A stretch of 64,000 bases of DNA from Auricularia sp. M13 (GCA_037042915.1 CM073193.1:62001-126000); one strand, 5' to 3'. Counted from the stretch's first letter, positions 12,099 through 24,028 are shown. Numbers and translations: made by a program. The notes: generated by a model not told the origin, from the letters alone.

Positions 12099-12572
12099 CT
12101 ACTGCGTCTTGCGCTTGACTGCAGTGTCGGAAAGCCCTACGCCCGACAGATATGCAATGCGCATGGACGCTCCAGCATACACAAATCCAATCCCGCCAAA
12201 CTGCATGGCGTTCCAGTCCCACACGCGCCAGTACCAGTCGACGCCGAGGCTCCACACGGACAAGAGATGTCCAAAGTCCGCGACGAGCAGGCCGAAGAGC
12301 AGCGCGCGCCAGACGCGGCGGTCCTGCGTCGCCGAAAGTACGCAGTGCTCGTTCAGGCAGAAGAGGAGGTACAGGTTCGCCAGTTGGTACAGCACGACCA
12401 GGCCGGCTGCGTCGGGCTTCGCGGCGCCGTTCGGGATGCCGATGAGAAGGTCCAGGTAGGTGCGCGACTCGAAGTAGGCGTAGTACGCGCCTACGAGCGC
12501 TGATATGGGCTCGACCACGAGGAAGAAGACCCGGTAGAGGAGCGGAATGGTCTGGTCAAAGAGAGAGTGCAT
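12099..12572 (-). CDS. Small multi-pass membrane protein, DUF7704-like
   Basis: A single uninterrupted 157-residue frame. The N-terminus IPLLYRVFFLVVEPISALVG followed by AYYAYF matches the start typical of fungal DUF7704 proteins. About four hydrophobic helices follow (LVVLYQLANLYLLFCL, ALLFGLLVADFGHLLSVW, FGGIGFVYAGASMRIAYL), with a short basic tail. The function is unknown. It is convergent with the secreted-protein gene, which ends 306 bp away. The start at 12572 is the first ATG and gives an immediate hydrophobic segment. Confidence 0.75.
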   Translation of the reverse strand: MHSLFDQTIPLLYRVFFLVVEPISALVGAYYAYFESRTYLDLLIGIPNGAAKPDAAGLVVLYQLANLYLLFCLNEHCVLSATQDRRVWRALLFGLLVADFGHLLSVWSLGVDWYWRVWDWNAMQFGGIGFVYAGASMRIAYLSGVGLSDTAVKRKTQ

Positions 12573-13021
12573 TGCGGCGGAGACTCAAACTGGTGCGTGT
12601 CTTGCGTCCCGGTCATCACACCCGTCCCCTTTGATCTCCTTAACAAATGGCACTTCCAGAACTCACACCCGGCAATAGAAGTTCTTCAAAGAATTTGGCT
12701 TTTCTGTCAATCCGTCTGGCTTCTTCACTGACATTGACAGGATCATCGCGCCGTTCGACATTTATGACAGCTGCGGGATTCCCAGTCGATTGGCTGCAGC
12801 TCTCGCAAGGTCATATGGTGGTGCCTTTGTATCTACATACTAACGTCAGAACAAAAAGTCGCACATATAACGCACTCACGGGGTCGACGATATCTCTGCT
12901 GGGATTAGTGTAGTCCTACCGCGCTGTGCTGTTGAATTACGGTGGTAGCTACTCAATCTACGGCGTATGAATTACATTTGGCTGGCGTGATTCACAGACT
13001 GCGGCGTCTGGCATATGTACA
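12573..13021. other. Intergenic, no gene recognised
   Basis: No coherent frame. It separates the DUF7704-like gene from the 3' remnant of the split F-box gene. Confidence 0.4.
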
Positions 13022-13409
13022 TTAGATTTCGGTGACAGGCCAAGAAACGAACCTTATGCCCCGCCACCCTTCGTAGATCTCCACGTCGTGTGATTTCCAT
13101 AAATCATCCTTCCATCCTAGTGTGTTTAACAGGGAGTCACATTCGCTATCGAGAAATTTCCAGGACAAAGAAACCATCGAGTAATCGGCCAAGGACCCTC
13201 TGTCTTTTCGGCGTATCCATTCCGCCAGTGCAGCCCGCGTTTCGGCGATCGATGGTCTCGGACCGGGGCTGATGACATCGCAAATGCACAGCTCCACTTC
13301 CGAGCTGCTGCACTTGATAGCTTCCTCCACGAGCCCCATCACGAAGCCTTTGAGCCCTGTGAGGCTGAGCTGGACGCCTCGCAGCTCGACCCTCAATGGT
13401 ACCGGGGAC
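13022..13409 (-). pseudogene. 3' part of an F-box gene split by the 22.9-kb element
   Basis: On the minus strand the segment reads LTGLKGFVMGLVEEAIKCSS, then EVELCICDV, then LAEWIRRKDRGSLADYS. This aligns in order with the C-terminus of the intact paralogues at 49918-51366 and 62288-63757 (ARGALRCSRSQVELCTCGI, LREWIREELQPEGCL). It starts immediately at the left terminal inverted repeat (13410). The missing 5' two-thirds of the gene is found, in the same orientation, immediately right of the other terminal repeat (36332-37523). The two parts therefore were one gene before insertion of the element. Confidence 0.8.
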
Positions 13410-13479
13410 TTTCGGTTAACCGATTGCCGCACTTCGTGCAGCACATCGGTTAACCGAATCCCGCACTTTGGCACATTTT
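13410..13479 (+). repeat. Left terminal inverted repeat of KDZ element
   Basis: Starts TTTCGGTTAACCGA and ends CTTTGGCACATTTT. It contains two direct copies (about 35 bp apart) of a motif built on the palindrome CGGTTAACCG followed by a CCGCACTT core. It matches the reverse complement of 36262-36331 at 64 of 70 positions without gaps. Confidence 0.88.
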
Positions 13480-13499
13480 GGAGTAGTAAGTAAATGTAA

Positions 13500-13880
13500 T
13501 CAGCACGTTAGTAGTGGCTCAATATTACCGTATAAACCGCTGAGAACCGCTTGGACGCATCGTGAGATTCGGTATAAATCGCTGACCATCGGTGAACTTC
13601 GCTGACAACCGGTGAACTTTCAAATGCTATCAGCATGTCAGTAGTGGCTCAATACTGTCGTATAAACCGCTGAGAACCGCTTGGACGGATGCGGTATACA
13701 TCGCTCGGTGAACTTCGCTGACAACCGGTGAATTCCGGGCGAACAATCGCTGACAACCGGTGAATTCCGGGCGAAGAAGAATCACTGACAATCGGTAGTA
13801 ATCGCTACACCTAAGAATCGCTGAAAACCGGTGGCTGGAAACTACACCGAGGTAACACTGTCTACCGTGTACACTGTATA
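13500..13880. repeat. Left subterminal repeat array
   Basis: About ten copies of variants of CGCTGACAACCGGTGA. Within the array a segment of roughly 60 bp (around 13500-13560, with GTATAAACCGCTGAGAACCG) is repeated at 13629-13690. Reverse-complement versions of the same motif form the array at the right end. Subterminal repeats of this kind are commonly transposase-binding sites; that role is inferred. Confidence 0.75.
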
Positions 13881-16800
13881 AGAATATGTTAGTTGGTTCG
13901 ATGGCGGCTTGAACTAAGATACGCTCACAGTCAGCGTCGAATTGGTTCCAGTCTTCAGCAACCTTGAACTGAGCACAGGCTCTAGCCCGAAGATCCCTTA
14001 TCTCCTGAAGCAGAGTACTGTAAAATCCAACTTTCTGGAAGGCATAGGCTGCCGCTCCTTCAGCATCATGCCAGCTGCGCAATTCGTCAGCAGGCAGGCG
14101 CTGCCAGGGAAGAACGTCCCGGCCATAGCCTGCTGCCGCAGCATCGGCGGTGAGCCGACCCGCCATTGCCTTTGCTCGCTGCTCGCCGCCAATGGTCTTC
14201 CAAATAGAGACCATTTTTGAAAAATGCCGTTCGCTGCGTCCAAACTCGGCACCCACTATGGCCATCTGTTCTGACCAGCGCCTATAGTGACCCTGCAAAC
14301 GAAAGTACCGCACCCGGTTATCTAAAACAAATTTTAAGTGGAGTCTGTCATGCATCATTCACGCACCGTCGTCTGTCAGCAGAGCTAATTTGGCTTTCTC
14401 CTGCTTTGAAATAAGAGAAACATCCAGTTCCCCTCGCCAGAACCATGCAACATCGCCCTTGGACTTTCCAACGCTCAGAGGCTGGGGTTTGTCGGCAGGG
14501 GGATGTGCGCGCAGCATGGTCGTGTCAAGGTTCTGATAGGTTGAATCGTCCCTCGATAGACCCAACGCCCTGAGCGCACCCAGGTGCTCCGAATAGATAT
14601 TGACGAATACGGTCTGCTTGGACTTCATTTTTTTCAGATACGCCCGTGCCCTAGTCTTGCCGCTCGTGTTGTCCACCTGATCTCGAGCTTCGTCGGCGTT
14701 TGAGCCAAAAAGTCGAATGCTGAATCGTAGATTGGAAAGAGCACCCTCCGCATGTGCCTTCCGAAGCTCCGTCTCCATATGGACCAAACGTTCCGGCACA
14801 CCATTCTCCTTCCTCTCCTGCTCGCTGAACCACGACGGAAGCATCAACGGAATATCCTCAGCATAACTGGTCTCCTCGAGGCCATCGTCATCGTCGGCTT
14901 CACCAGACGCCATTTCACCCTCCATAATCGCCTCCGCTATGCCAGGCATGTATCTAAGCTGCAAGCGTCGAAAGCTGGATATGCGCTCCGACAGGTTACG
15001 ACGCTTTTGTCGCAGACTCTGTTGGGCATCCTTATCCTGCTTGTTCTTTTTAGCATTCTCGGCTTTCCGACGGAGTCGCACTCTGTATGAATTAAGCATT
15101 ATGCCGATGAATTGTATAGTTGACGTACTGATCTTCTGCCAACTGTACACCTTTAGCCATCATGCCCACAACACCGCGCTTGCGTGCCTGGCCCGGTAGA
15201 CGTTCCTCTGCTTCCAGCCGTGCTATAATGTCCTTGTGATTGGGGCCTACGTAGAAGCACACAAGCCATCAGCACAGATGCGAGAGACTCAATGTAAATT
15301 TACGATTTGCCGGGTCTACGCAGTATCGCCCCGGATCGTATCCTCCTCCACAACAGCTTTCTCCGTCGGATACTCTTCTTCCCAGGCAGCTAGCCTATCC
15401 CGAGCGATCGAGCTCGCAAATTCTTGAAACTCTGCCTCTGCCACCGCGACATGTTTGTGGGCCTCCTCGGCCTTCGTATATAGATATTTGCCTGTATAAT
15501 TTTCTGAGCCATAGCCAACTCAAAACCTAGCAGTGCTCACCCAGTCCAACGACTTTGTTGAAGTTCCAAAAATTATGGACATCATTGAGTATGTCGTGAC
15601 GATGGCCGGCGTTAGCGTCCCGGCATATGGCCGCCGCGAGCTTTGTCTCCGCCCATGGGCGCTCCACCCCCTCTCCGCATGCTCTCCCGGCACCTGGGGT
15701 GTACAGAAGGTGAAATAGATACTGACACTTCTCACAATGGCCTTGTATGTGCATTTTTGGAATGACCCACACGAGCTCTCTCGCGATCTGCTGAACGTCA
15801 TCTCGGTCGGGAAACTCGGCACGTAATCGGCGCATAATGTTGATGCACAATGAGCAGGCTCGGTCACTTGACAGCGCGCGGGGCAAGTTTGTGTCCGGCT
15901 TGGGTCCTTGCGCATACACCCAGCCGTGATCGATCATATAGTACCTGAAGACATCAATATTTTTCGGCCAGTAGTTGAGGACGTACTTTTCCCCGAGCTT
16001 TAAGTCTACCATCCCCATCGCCGGAAAGCTACTATGACGTATGCAGCACACTGCAGACAGCCCAGACACTTCCCGGTCGCCGATGTCCTGAATTTTATGC
16101 ATCTTGTCATAGCCGGGACACGACCCAGCCTCCTGATACTTCATTAGCACACGGTTATATGTTAGCATAATAATGTCTTGCCTGCGAGATATTGCTATTC
16201 TTAGTAGTGTATGCCTCCCAATCAGATCGCGTCGGCAGAAAGGCCCGTCCATCCAGCAGCGAAGTGTCTCCAGCATCTCGCAATTTGTCCTTCAGGTAGA
16301 CCTTGAACGATGCATCCGTACCATGCCACAGTATGAATTTAAACCTCGAGTCTCATCAGTATCACCATTAAAGGCATGGCACATAGACTACCTGTGCTTC
16401 TCGTCGTTCACCAAATTGTTCCAGTTGGGCTGCAGATTGAATTCCGGCTCCGGACACGCGGGGCATGCAACGATCACTGAGCGAGGCCAACGGTTCGCTG
16501 GTAGATGCGCATCGATACCGTGAGCCTGACCGCTGCGAAGCTGCATTTTAAGTACGCGCCAAAAATGGCCCGCCCGAAGGAACCCGTGGTAGCCTTTCTG
16601 TCGCGCCGTCAGCTAAGAATTGTGTGCTCAGATGTCAGCTTACCCTCTCCTGCCCGCGTTTATTTTTCTGGCACACAGCTTGCCAATAGTCCCACGTCGA
16701 CTTTTTGCTCTGCAGCGACTCCAAATGCCAGTGTCCCATGAGTTCGAACGTATACCCGATGGTCGGCCGGCTAAACGTGCTTGGGAAAATTCGAGCTCGA

Positions 16801-17654
16801 ATGAGCTGATGGACGAGGCTGGGCAGCTCTTGCCGAGGACCTCGACAGCGACAGAGCACGAAGGTTAAGGAGTGGCGACCGTTCAAGTGCACAACGGTCA
16901 TCTTGTGGGTGTAATGTGTCAAGTTTAACTCTCCCGCATGCACCTCCGCTGACGTGGTGGGACACGCAGCACCATGATGTCCTAGATGCACCCGAAACTC
17001 TCGGTGATCTCCCAGCGCAGCGGGCTCGAATGCAGTACCGTTCCACTTCTCGATGGCATGCAGAGGCAAACTCCCGTGGCTTTGGTGAAAGCATGCATGA
17101 CAGTGGACCGAGGACCCGAAGCAGTCAAGGCATCGATAAAGACGCTGACCGTGCTCGTCGCAGTCGCAGGTGCTACCCACCAGCTCATTCCACTCTAAAC
17201 TCATCATTCCTTCCAGTAATTGTGCCTGTACAGCTTCGAATTCTTTGTTGTACTCGGTCGTTGTCTACAAGGTATCAGTAAATGTAATATGCAGTGGTGA
17301 CGAGATGCAACATACCTTGCCATGGGATGTACCAACACCCCGCGCCCTTTCTGTCGTGCGATGAGCCGAGCTTGCACCAGGCAGCGAGGCAGGAGCATCG
17401 CTCTCGGGTTGTACACCCTGTGGTGCGCTGTACTCTATACTATTTACATGCACTGCAGCCGACTTTCGTTTCTTTGGGCTAGTTACGCTCGGTGCAAGGG
17501 GATTTGTGCGAGGGGAACGAGGGCCGCCACAAGTTATATCCGTAGACAGAGAGGAACAATCTGCTATACTAGAAAACTCGACCAACGGAGCTGTATATAC
17601 GGTTTCAGTCAGCTCTGGGGCCCTGTATCGCGGGCGCTTGTTGCGCGGCGGCAT
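13630..17654 (-). CDS. KDZ transposase with N-terminal CxC2 cysteine cluster
   Basis: Multi-exon minus-strand gene. Exons: 17316-17654, 16644-17264, 16392-16612, 16182-16344, 15541-16132, about 15320-15503, 15129-15246, 14367-15082, and from 14321 down. Start ATG at 17654 (MPPRNKRPRY). Exon 2 is a CxC2 domain: STCDCDEHG, YRCLDCFGSSVHCHACF, HSHGSLPLHAIEKWNG-like spacing, FRVHLGHHG, CRCRG and TFSRPTIGYTFELMGHWHL. The KDZ core follows: ACPACPEPEFNL, a DASFK motif, DREVSGLSAVCCIRHSSF, GMVDLKLGEKY, PKMHIQGHCEKCQ, GRACGEGVERPWAE and HDILNDVHNFWNF. The tail is a long charged helical region ending near FRLQGHYRRWSEQM. One intron uses a GC donor (at 16181). The exon 6/7 junction (about 15246-15320) has no clean phase match. 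The last open stretch runs into the subterminal repeats, so the true end may lie before 13700. Confidence 0.85.
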
Positions 17655-17893
17655 CCTGTAAAAAAAGCGAAGTCTCGTTCTTCTGGTGCCGCGGATGGGT
17701 GATACGTCTCCCAATGGAGGCGCACAGAGTGTACACCCGCGAATGCAGATGCAGCACGCAGTACTGGCGGGTGATGAACTATAGCGGGCGGGTGGATGGG
17801 CAATGAAGAACGGAAGTCCGGACTTTCAATTTGAGCGGGAACACCCGGTTCACGGATGCATAATATGCCCATCTATATCATTCGAGTTTGAGC

Positions 17894-20048
17894 CTAGCTA
17901 TTTGTGTAATCTATCCCTTTAGTGCATCCACGCTTTGGTCGAGCAGTTGAACTCCCAGGCACCGTGACAGCGTCTGGTTTGACAGGGCGTCCGACCTTCC
18001 GGACAGGTGGCGGTGCCTGCACCGCAGCGCGTGTGCGCATGGCACGATTGGAAGCTTGGTGCTGTGAGCCTCGCAGCCGTTTGGACGGCCCATCAGTGCT
18101 GTCGTTGGCCTTGCGCCTAGGTGAACTAATTAATTGAGCCCAGACTACGTGGAAATGATACATACTTTTTGGTCTGTTCAGCAGTTGCTGTGGGTATGGG
18201 CGTGAGCGGCGATCCAGTGTCGAGAAGAGCGAAAGTATTGCGGGGCGTGCTTGGCGCAACATCGCCTGTCCCGGCTGCAACAACGAGTGGGGAAGTAGCA
18301 AGCGGGGAAGTTGGCGGTTGGGACGTTGCCAGAGACTTGGGAGTCGGCGCCTGCTCCAGCATCTCCTGGTTCAGCGTCTCCGGCACCAGCTGACGCGGCT
18401 CCTGCTCCGGCGGCTCGGGGTGCTCCTGCTCCGCCAGCTGACGCTCGACCTCTGGCTGCTCCGGCGAACCTGCTGCCAGCTGACGCGCCGGGAACGGTTC
18501 CTGCTCCGGCGGTTCCTGCTCCGGCGGTTCCTGCTCCGGGGGCTCTGGCGCCAGCGGATGCTCTCGCTCCAGCGGCTCTTGCTCCAGCGGCGGCTGCTCC
18601 GGCGGCTGCTGCTCCGGCGGATGCTCTTGCTCCGGCGGTTCAGGCGTCTCATACTGGGGCGTCTTGTCCCGCACGGGCGTTGTTCCAACAGGTGCTGTGT
18701 GCAATGAACTAATGTTGGCGTGCGCAGCAGAGCTCACTGTACCTTCATGGTGTCCGACCTCTGAGCTCGCGCCTGCAAATGACGTCATGATCGGTGCTTC
18801 AGACACATGATGAACTTACCGCGGCCCGCTCGCACAGCGACCTTGGACAACCTCTTGACCTGCTCAGAATGAATACCTAGAATAGTTTCAGCCGTCCGTT
18901 GCACCTGCGGGAAGCACCGTCGTACGTGGTAGAACCCTCAAGCAGTAATCACGCAAAGCCTCGTCGTGCTTGGGCTTCTCGGCGCTCTGATACCACTCGC
19001 CCACCTTGCCATTGCCCCCGACAGCCTGCAACCTATCACAATGTCAGCGATTTTACCATATCTCAATTGTACACGTACGACTTGACGGTGACACTTCCCG
19101 TTGCGGGATCGAGTTTGGCGACTTGAAAGACGGCCATCGTCGTGGAGCGGTGAGCAAGCTTGGCCATCAAGTCGGCGATTTTTTGCACGAGCTCCCGCTC
19201 AATGCTACATATAAACCAACGTGAGTCTGTGGCAATGGAGGTGGGGGATGCTTACTGTGCCTGCTGGGCCTCGAGGTTCGCCGGCGAACTTCGCTCGGCC
19301 GACAACTCCTGTGCAGTATCCTCATACCTCGCCCGCTCCTCGGCGCCCAGCTTTTCCCACCGGTCGGAAAGCATTCGATTACGGACAGCCATTCGCTCCG
19401 TGTTCCAATCTGCAGCGTCAAATTCGGATTTGAGCACGGCCGCAATTTCGAGGTCCAGATCGGCCTTGATCATACGAGCATAAAGCTCTCGAGCGCTATC
19501 AGCACGTCCGTCGTCTTGTCCGCACGATGCAATGGACCATCGGCCGATGTTGCCGCAGCAGTGCTGACTTGCCGTCAGAACAAATCTGCTACTGCGGCAG
19601 CCGCAAAGCAAAAACGCACCTGGACATTGACGAGCTGAGGGACCTCTCGTAAATCTTAATCCATTGGCACACTCGGAGGGTGTTGTTTCGCACGTCCTGA
19701 CGAAATGCCTTGCGCGGCTTGTCAGCTGGTAGCATAAAAGCCGTTGAATGATCTTACGCTGCGCGCTGCTTGGGATGTGCACTCTCCAGTGTACAAATCG
19801 GGAAACTTTTGGACTTGGTGCAGTTCGTACTTCTCCCAGACGGGAATGATGTGCTCCGACGTGTACTGCCGAACGGCGGCGGGCGATGCGCTCGACTGTT
19901 TCAACAGGTAGAGTTGGTACAGCAGAGGCTTGAGCTCCTGCATACATGCGGGGGTGACGGCAAGATTCGGCTCGCAGATCGTCCAGGTAGGCCGCAGCAC
20001 AACACTGCGTTTTGGCTGCGGTTGGACGTCCTCCTGTGGCAGGGACAT
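17894..20048 (-). CDS. Element-encoded protein with PEQ-rich repeats and AT-hook-like tail
   Basis: Multi-exon gene starting at 20048 (MSLPQEDVQPQPK). First exons 19758-20048 and 19620-19708 give LKPLLYQLYLLKQSSAS, then AFRQDVRNNTLRVCQWIKIY. The next exon encodes a helical segment with ELYARMIKADLDLE and RMLSDRWEKLGAEERARYED. Later exons give ERELVQKIADLMAKL, GKVGEWYQSAEKPKHDE and SEQVKRLSKVAVRAGR. A large C-terminal exon (about 18126-18780) is dominated by PPEQEP-type repeats. The tail has KVGRPVKP, an AT-hook-like basic motif. It lies directly upstream of, and parallel to, the transposase gene (240 bp gap). I recall similar proteins beside KDZ transposases but no function. It could be a DNA-binding accessory protein; that is inference from the motif and position. 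Confidence 0.65.
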
Positions 20049-20450
20049 GGGGAGCACTCCAGCGAACCAACAAACCGCTGGCGAGAGTTAAAGAATCGTA
20101 TGAAACTCCCCGGCACCCCTACCTTTGCCCGCAGCGTAGCATGATGAATGTGCCGTATAAACCATATAAGCACTATCCTCCACCAACCATCAGATCATAA
20201 CGTACAAACCTGGCCGATTCCCACGGACTGGGTATTTGATTTGGGCAGGAAGATCCTGTTGCTACAATCCTGTTACTCAGAAGCATCAGTGATGGGCTGT
20301 GAAATGGTCGATCCCCAGCACCTTTGCCGCTTAACTTATTCCTCATGACATCAGCATGTTTCAGGTTGCAGCACTTTGGCTGACAGACGTCTATAATTGA
20401 TGGGATCTCTATGGGAGAATACCTATGGTACCTCCGACTAATTTTATGCG

Positions 20451-21757
20451 TTATGCGTCCTTGACGTACAGCCAGACCTCAATGTCAGTCACCTCCCCAC
20501 CCTCATCATAGGGTTCGACGACCAGCGCAACGTTGGGACCGTCGTTGATGAGCTCATCGGAAATGTTTTGGATGCCAAGGACGGCGCGAGCTTCAGCTGA
20601 GAAGTCAGTGAGGTAGAAGAGACAATCCTCCATCTTCAAACGGCGGCGAGGCATCTCGGACGGTACGCCAGCCCATAGCCTAGTGCATGGGCGCTCATGA
20701 GCAAACAGCAAAAGATGAGATATCTAAAGGCGCTGCGTACCTCGGACTGCGACGCAAATTTGCACTGGACATGGGCAAAAACTGTGCCCAACGTTGTCCA
20801 GTCCCGGTCGAGATCGAGCTCCTCGGGTAGCAGCGGCGTGACATGACGGCCAAGTTCCTCGACGTCCACCATGACCAACAGCCGGAGCTCGGCCATGTGT
20901 CCTTGCACGACATCGTAGATGGCACGACCTTGGTAGAACGCCTGCACGCCCGCCTCAGGCCAGTCCCCGTCCTCGTCGTTTGCGTTGTAGAGTATGCGGT
21001 TGATGGCGATGCCGTCGAGACGTAACGCAGACATGGTGTCCTCCGTGTCGGCGAGCTCGTGGTACCTTGTATAGTGGCGGTGGCTGGCGCGAGTGCACAC
21101 CGTAATGCTGTAAGTCTCCCAGCCTTCCTCCCGAACAGGCGTGTCCTACGGATAATAATGAGTCCCGTCACCGCCGATACATGACACCATGCATACCGGC
21201 CAGAAGTGAGTGCAGGATAAACGCAGCTTGATACGGTCGCCGGCGCGGACGTCACGGACGTCGACCTCCTGGAAAGAGCTCTCCTGGATGTGCGGATACA
21301 TGGCCTGCCCGCGTGCACGGTGGTCGAGGAGTCGGCATCGAATACGAAGCCTGGCGCAGCAGTCGCTGCAGAGCATCATGGTGCAACGTAGGTTGGGGTT
21401 CTTGTGACAGACGATGCAGAGCCCCGGGTGGTTGAGCGCGTGCTGGACCTCGGCAGGGCTGTGGGCGCGAGCGAAGCCGTACGGGATAACGGTGTTGGCA
21501 GAAGAGAGCTTGTATACGATGCCGTGGCCCGTGCACTGCGGCGAGGTCAGCAAGAATATGGACGCGTTGCACGCCCCGCACTGACCGCAGCAACACGCAT
21601 GGACGTCGTCCCATGATAGACAAGCCACCAGCGCGCCGTAGCTGTACACCGCGCGACTGGGCAGAGGACGGCGGGTTCGCGGTCGATGGTGGATGGGATG
21701 GGCATCGTGCGTTGCTGTAGGCGGCGTGGGGTGCGTACGGACAGTCGGGGGAGGCAA
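20451..21757 (-). CDS. Cysteine-cluster protein of the KDZ element, unknown function
   Basis: At least three exons. The first (about 21146-21757) has a cysteine cluster CCCGQCGACN, then LNHPGLCIVCHKNPNLRC with CSDCC, and an RLSCTHFWP end. The second (about 20745-21100) encodes DTPVREEGWETYSITVCT, GDWPEAGVQAFYQGRA, a long helical stretch, and ends KFASQSE. The last (20451-20660) starts MPRRRLKMEDCLFYLTDF and ends VTDIEVWLYVKDA. The final intron has donor gtacgc and an acceptor before ATGCCTCGC. The paired CxxC motifs suggest zinc binding. No family is recognised. It is parallel to its left-hand neighbour and divergent from the plus-strand gene at about 22000, which has a comparable cysteine cluster. 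Confidence 0.6.
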
Positions 21758-21998
21758 AGACAGTCGCCATATATGTATGTGGACGCGCGGGCTAGGTACG
21801 GCCGGTCACACGGTCTCATGCAAGAGGCGAAAATAATACGGCAAGTCCCGTCGGGATCATGAGCATGTCAGAAGCCACAAGATGCAGATATCGCTTAAGC
21901 AATATATTTCAACGCTCTCGCCCGAGTTTCAACGGATAATATGATAATCCTCGGGGTCCTGGCACAGCGCCCTGGGTCAGCAAAGTCACGCGTTCATA

Positions 21999-23112
21999 AT
22001 GTCCATGGGCTCACCAAGCACGCCCGGCCGTGCACCAAGTCCTTCTTCTGACAATGCCGCTCATCACGGTACCGCGCCATGTTCCCAGAGGCATCCCGCG
22101 CACCGCCATGTGCGTGGAGGTCGCATGTCGAGACCGCCACCCAACCGTCATGGCCACCGCCGACCGTCACCCAGAATACGCGCCATGCTATCGTCGTTGT
22201 GAGCGCCATGAACCCCTGCAGCTTACGCCCGCAACTCACGTGCTGTAGTGTCCTATATTCGGCACGATATGTGCGGCGTGGAACGTTCAGACGTTTGGCT
22301 CAGTCGACCCTCGTCGTCTTCGTCCTATGGTACAAGGCCCACCACCGCGCATTGCCTGCGGCGGCGCTGGCTGCCGCCGTCGCCTCCCGCACCCTAAGCC
22401 CGGGAACCATCGGTGCCGCCTGCAGCAGTGTATCAACTGCTGCCGTCTTGCTGTTTGCCCCGCGACGGGCCACGGCGCACGCCGCCCAGCCGCACCTGCC
22501 ACGCCAGCTGCCCAGCCCGTCGTTGTCGAGATCGTTCTGTCTGTGGACGCAGAGCAGGGGTCAACGGTTGGCAACACGTTGCGAGCACCAGCACCCACAC
22601 TTACTTGAATTTTATAGGCGCAAACGATGGCGGTACGATTCCCCGTATACCACGGCACGTTCAGCCTGCGCACCGTCGTCTCCGTACATACCGTCGGCCT
22701 GCAGCTGCACAACATCGTATTGGACACCATCGAGGTCTTTGACGCGCAGGTGGACGACTGGCTCGCGGTCGGCATGGACGATAGCATACCGCTTCGAGGT
22801 GCGCGCTCAGTGCTGCTGCGGGCCGTGCGGCGCTTGGCGTTTCCGCTGCTGTACGCCGTGGATATGGCGGACGGCATGGATGCCTGCAGTCAGCGTCAGC
22901 CCCATCAAACGCTCAAACAGGCCTTCCTGGCCGCATTTCCACGCTGCGATTGGTCCGCCGCACTTTATACGACAGCTGCACGCACCTGGAAGTATGCACC
23001 GCAGCCTGTGAAGCAGGCGTTCGTCTCGGCGGGTCGCAGCGCCGATGGGCTCTGGATCCAGCTCGCCACACAGGTGAACGCGCCCCTGCCTGAGGTCATA
23101 GACCTTGATTAG
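21999..23112 (+). CDS. Cysteine-cluster protein of the KDZ element, plus strand
   Basis: A likely multi-exon gene. The proposed start at 21999 (MSMGSPSTPGRAPSPSSDN) begins a Pro/Ser-rich N-terminus. An exon around 22327-22605 carries RIACGGAGCRRRLP and CRLQQCINCCRLAVC, a zinc-binding-like cluster. The last exon (from about 22622) encodes VRFPVYHGTFSLRTVVSVHT, a helical C-terminus and the end ATQVNAPLPEVIDLD. The internal frame between 22200 and 22330 is not resolved. The C-x-x-C...C-x-x-C-C arrangement resembles that of the divergent neighbour at 20451-21757, so the two may be distant relatives. Function unknown. Confidence 0.55.
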
Positions 23113-23249
23113 ATTAGATACCAAGTGTCGGCATGTGATTGCGGAATAAAGTACCTTATCCACCCCTATCCTGTGAAGTCTATATAATGCAGCACAAGCT
23201 TGCCGCACTAGCATCGTCTCCTGCCCTCGTTCTCCCGCGTTTGCGCACT

Positions 23250-23865
23250 GCCACCGCACTCGAGCTCGCGCTCGTGCATCGGCTCGCACCCCCGCGCTGT
23301 AGCCCGCTCCCGAGCTCGCGCGCCGCCACCGCACTCGAGCTCGCGCTCGTGCAACGGCCCACACCCCCGTGCTGTAGCCCGCTCCCGAGCTCGCGCGCCG
23401 CCACCGCACTCGAGCTCGCGCTCGTGCAACGGCTCACACCCCCGCGCTGTAGCCCGCTCCCGAGCTCGCGCGCCGCCGCACTCGAGCTCGCGCTCATGTG
23501 CTCATGCAACACGTCGTCCCCCCGCGCTGTAGCCCGCTCCCGAGCTCGCGCACTGCTACCGCACTCGAGCTCGCGCTCGTGCATCGGCTCGCTCCCCCGC
23601 GCTGTAGCCCGCTCCCGAGCTCGCGCGCCGTCGCACTCGAGCTCGCGCTCATGTGCTCATGCAACACGTCGTCCCCCCGCGCTGTAGCCCGCTCCCGAGC
23701 TCGCGCACTGCTACCGCACTCGAGCTCGCGCTCGTGCATCAGCTCGCACCCCCGCGCTGTAGCACGCTCCCGAGCTCGCGCGCCGCCACCGCACTCGAGC
23801 TCTTGCTCGTGCAACGGCTCATACCCCCGCGCTGTAGCGCGCCCCCGAGCTCGCTTTTGCGCAAG
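23250..23865. repeat. 75-bp minisatellite, about eight units
   Basis: Tandem units built on CGCACTCGAGCTCGCGCTCG, then a CCCGCGCTGTAGCCCGCTCC core. Two units carry a variant insert reading ATGTGCTCATGCAACACG. The period is a multiple of three, so several frames stay open throughout. The resulting peptides (for example HERELECG repeats) are probably not real proteins. It lies between the plus-strand cysteine-cluster gene and the 3' end of the TET/JBP gene. Confidence 0.85.
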
Positions 23866-24028
23866 CCTAACTGCAACCAGAGTACAATAATTAAACATCA
23901 TTTTACAAAGCTATGATGTGAACGCAACTTACCTCAGCGCATTTACACGGCTGTCAAGCATATGTGATGGATGAAGTTATGATTGCAAGCTGAAAAGTGA
24001 ACAAAATGTATGAATGAATAGTAGGTAT

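Noticed and set aside
18126-18806. Plus-strand Leu/Ala/Pro-rich frames over the PEQ repeats
   Set aside because: Complementary-strand shadows of the CTGCTCCGG repeat; the minus frame connects by splice sites to upstream conserved exons.
23250-23865. CRISPR-like or coding tandem repeat
   Set aside because: Units are contiguous without spacers and the organism is eukaryotic; the frames are a by-product of the 75-bp period.
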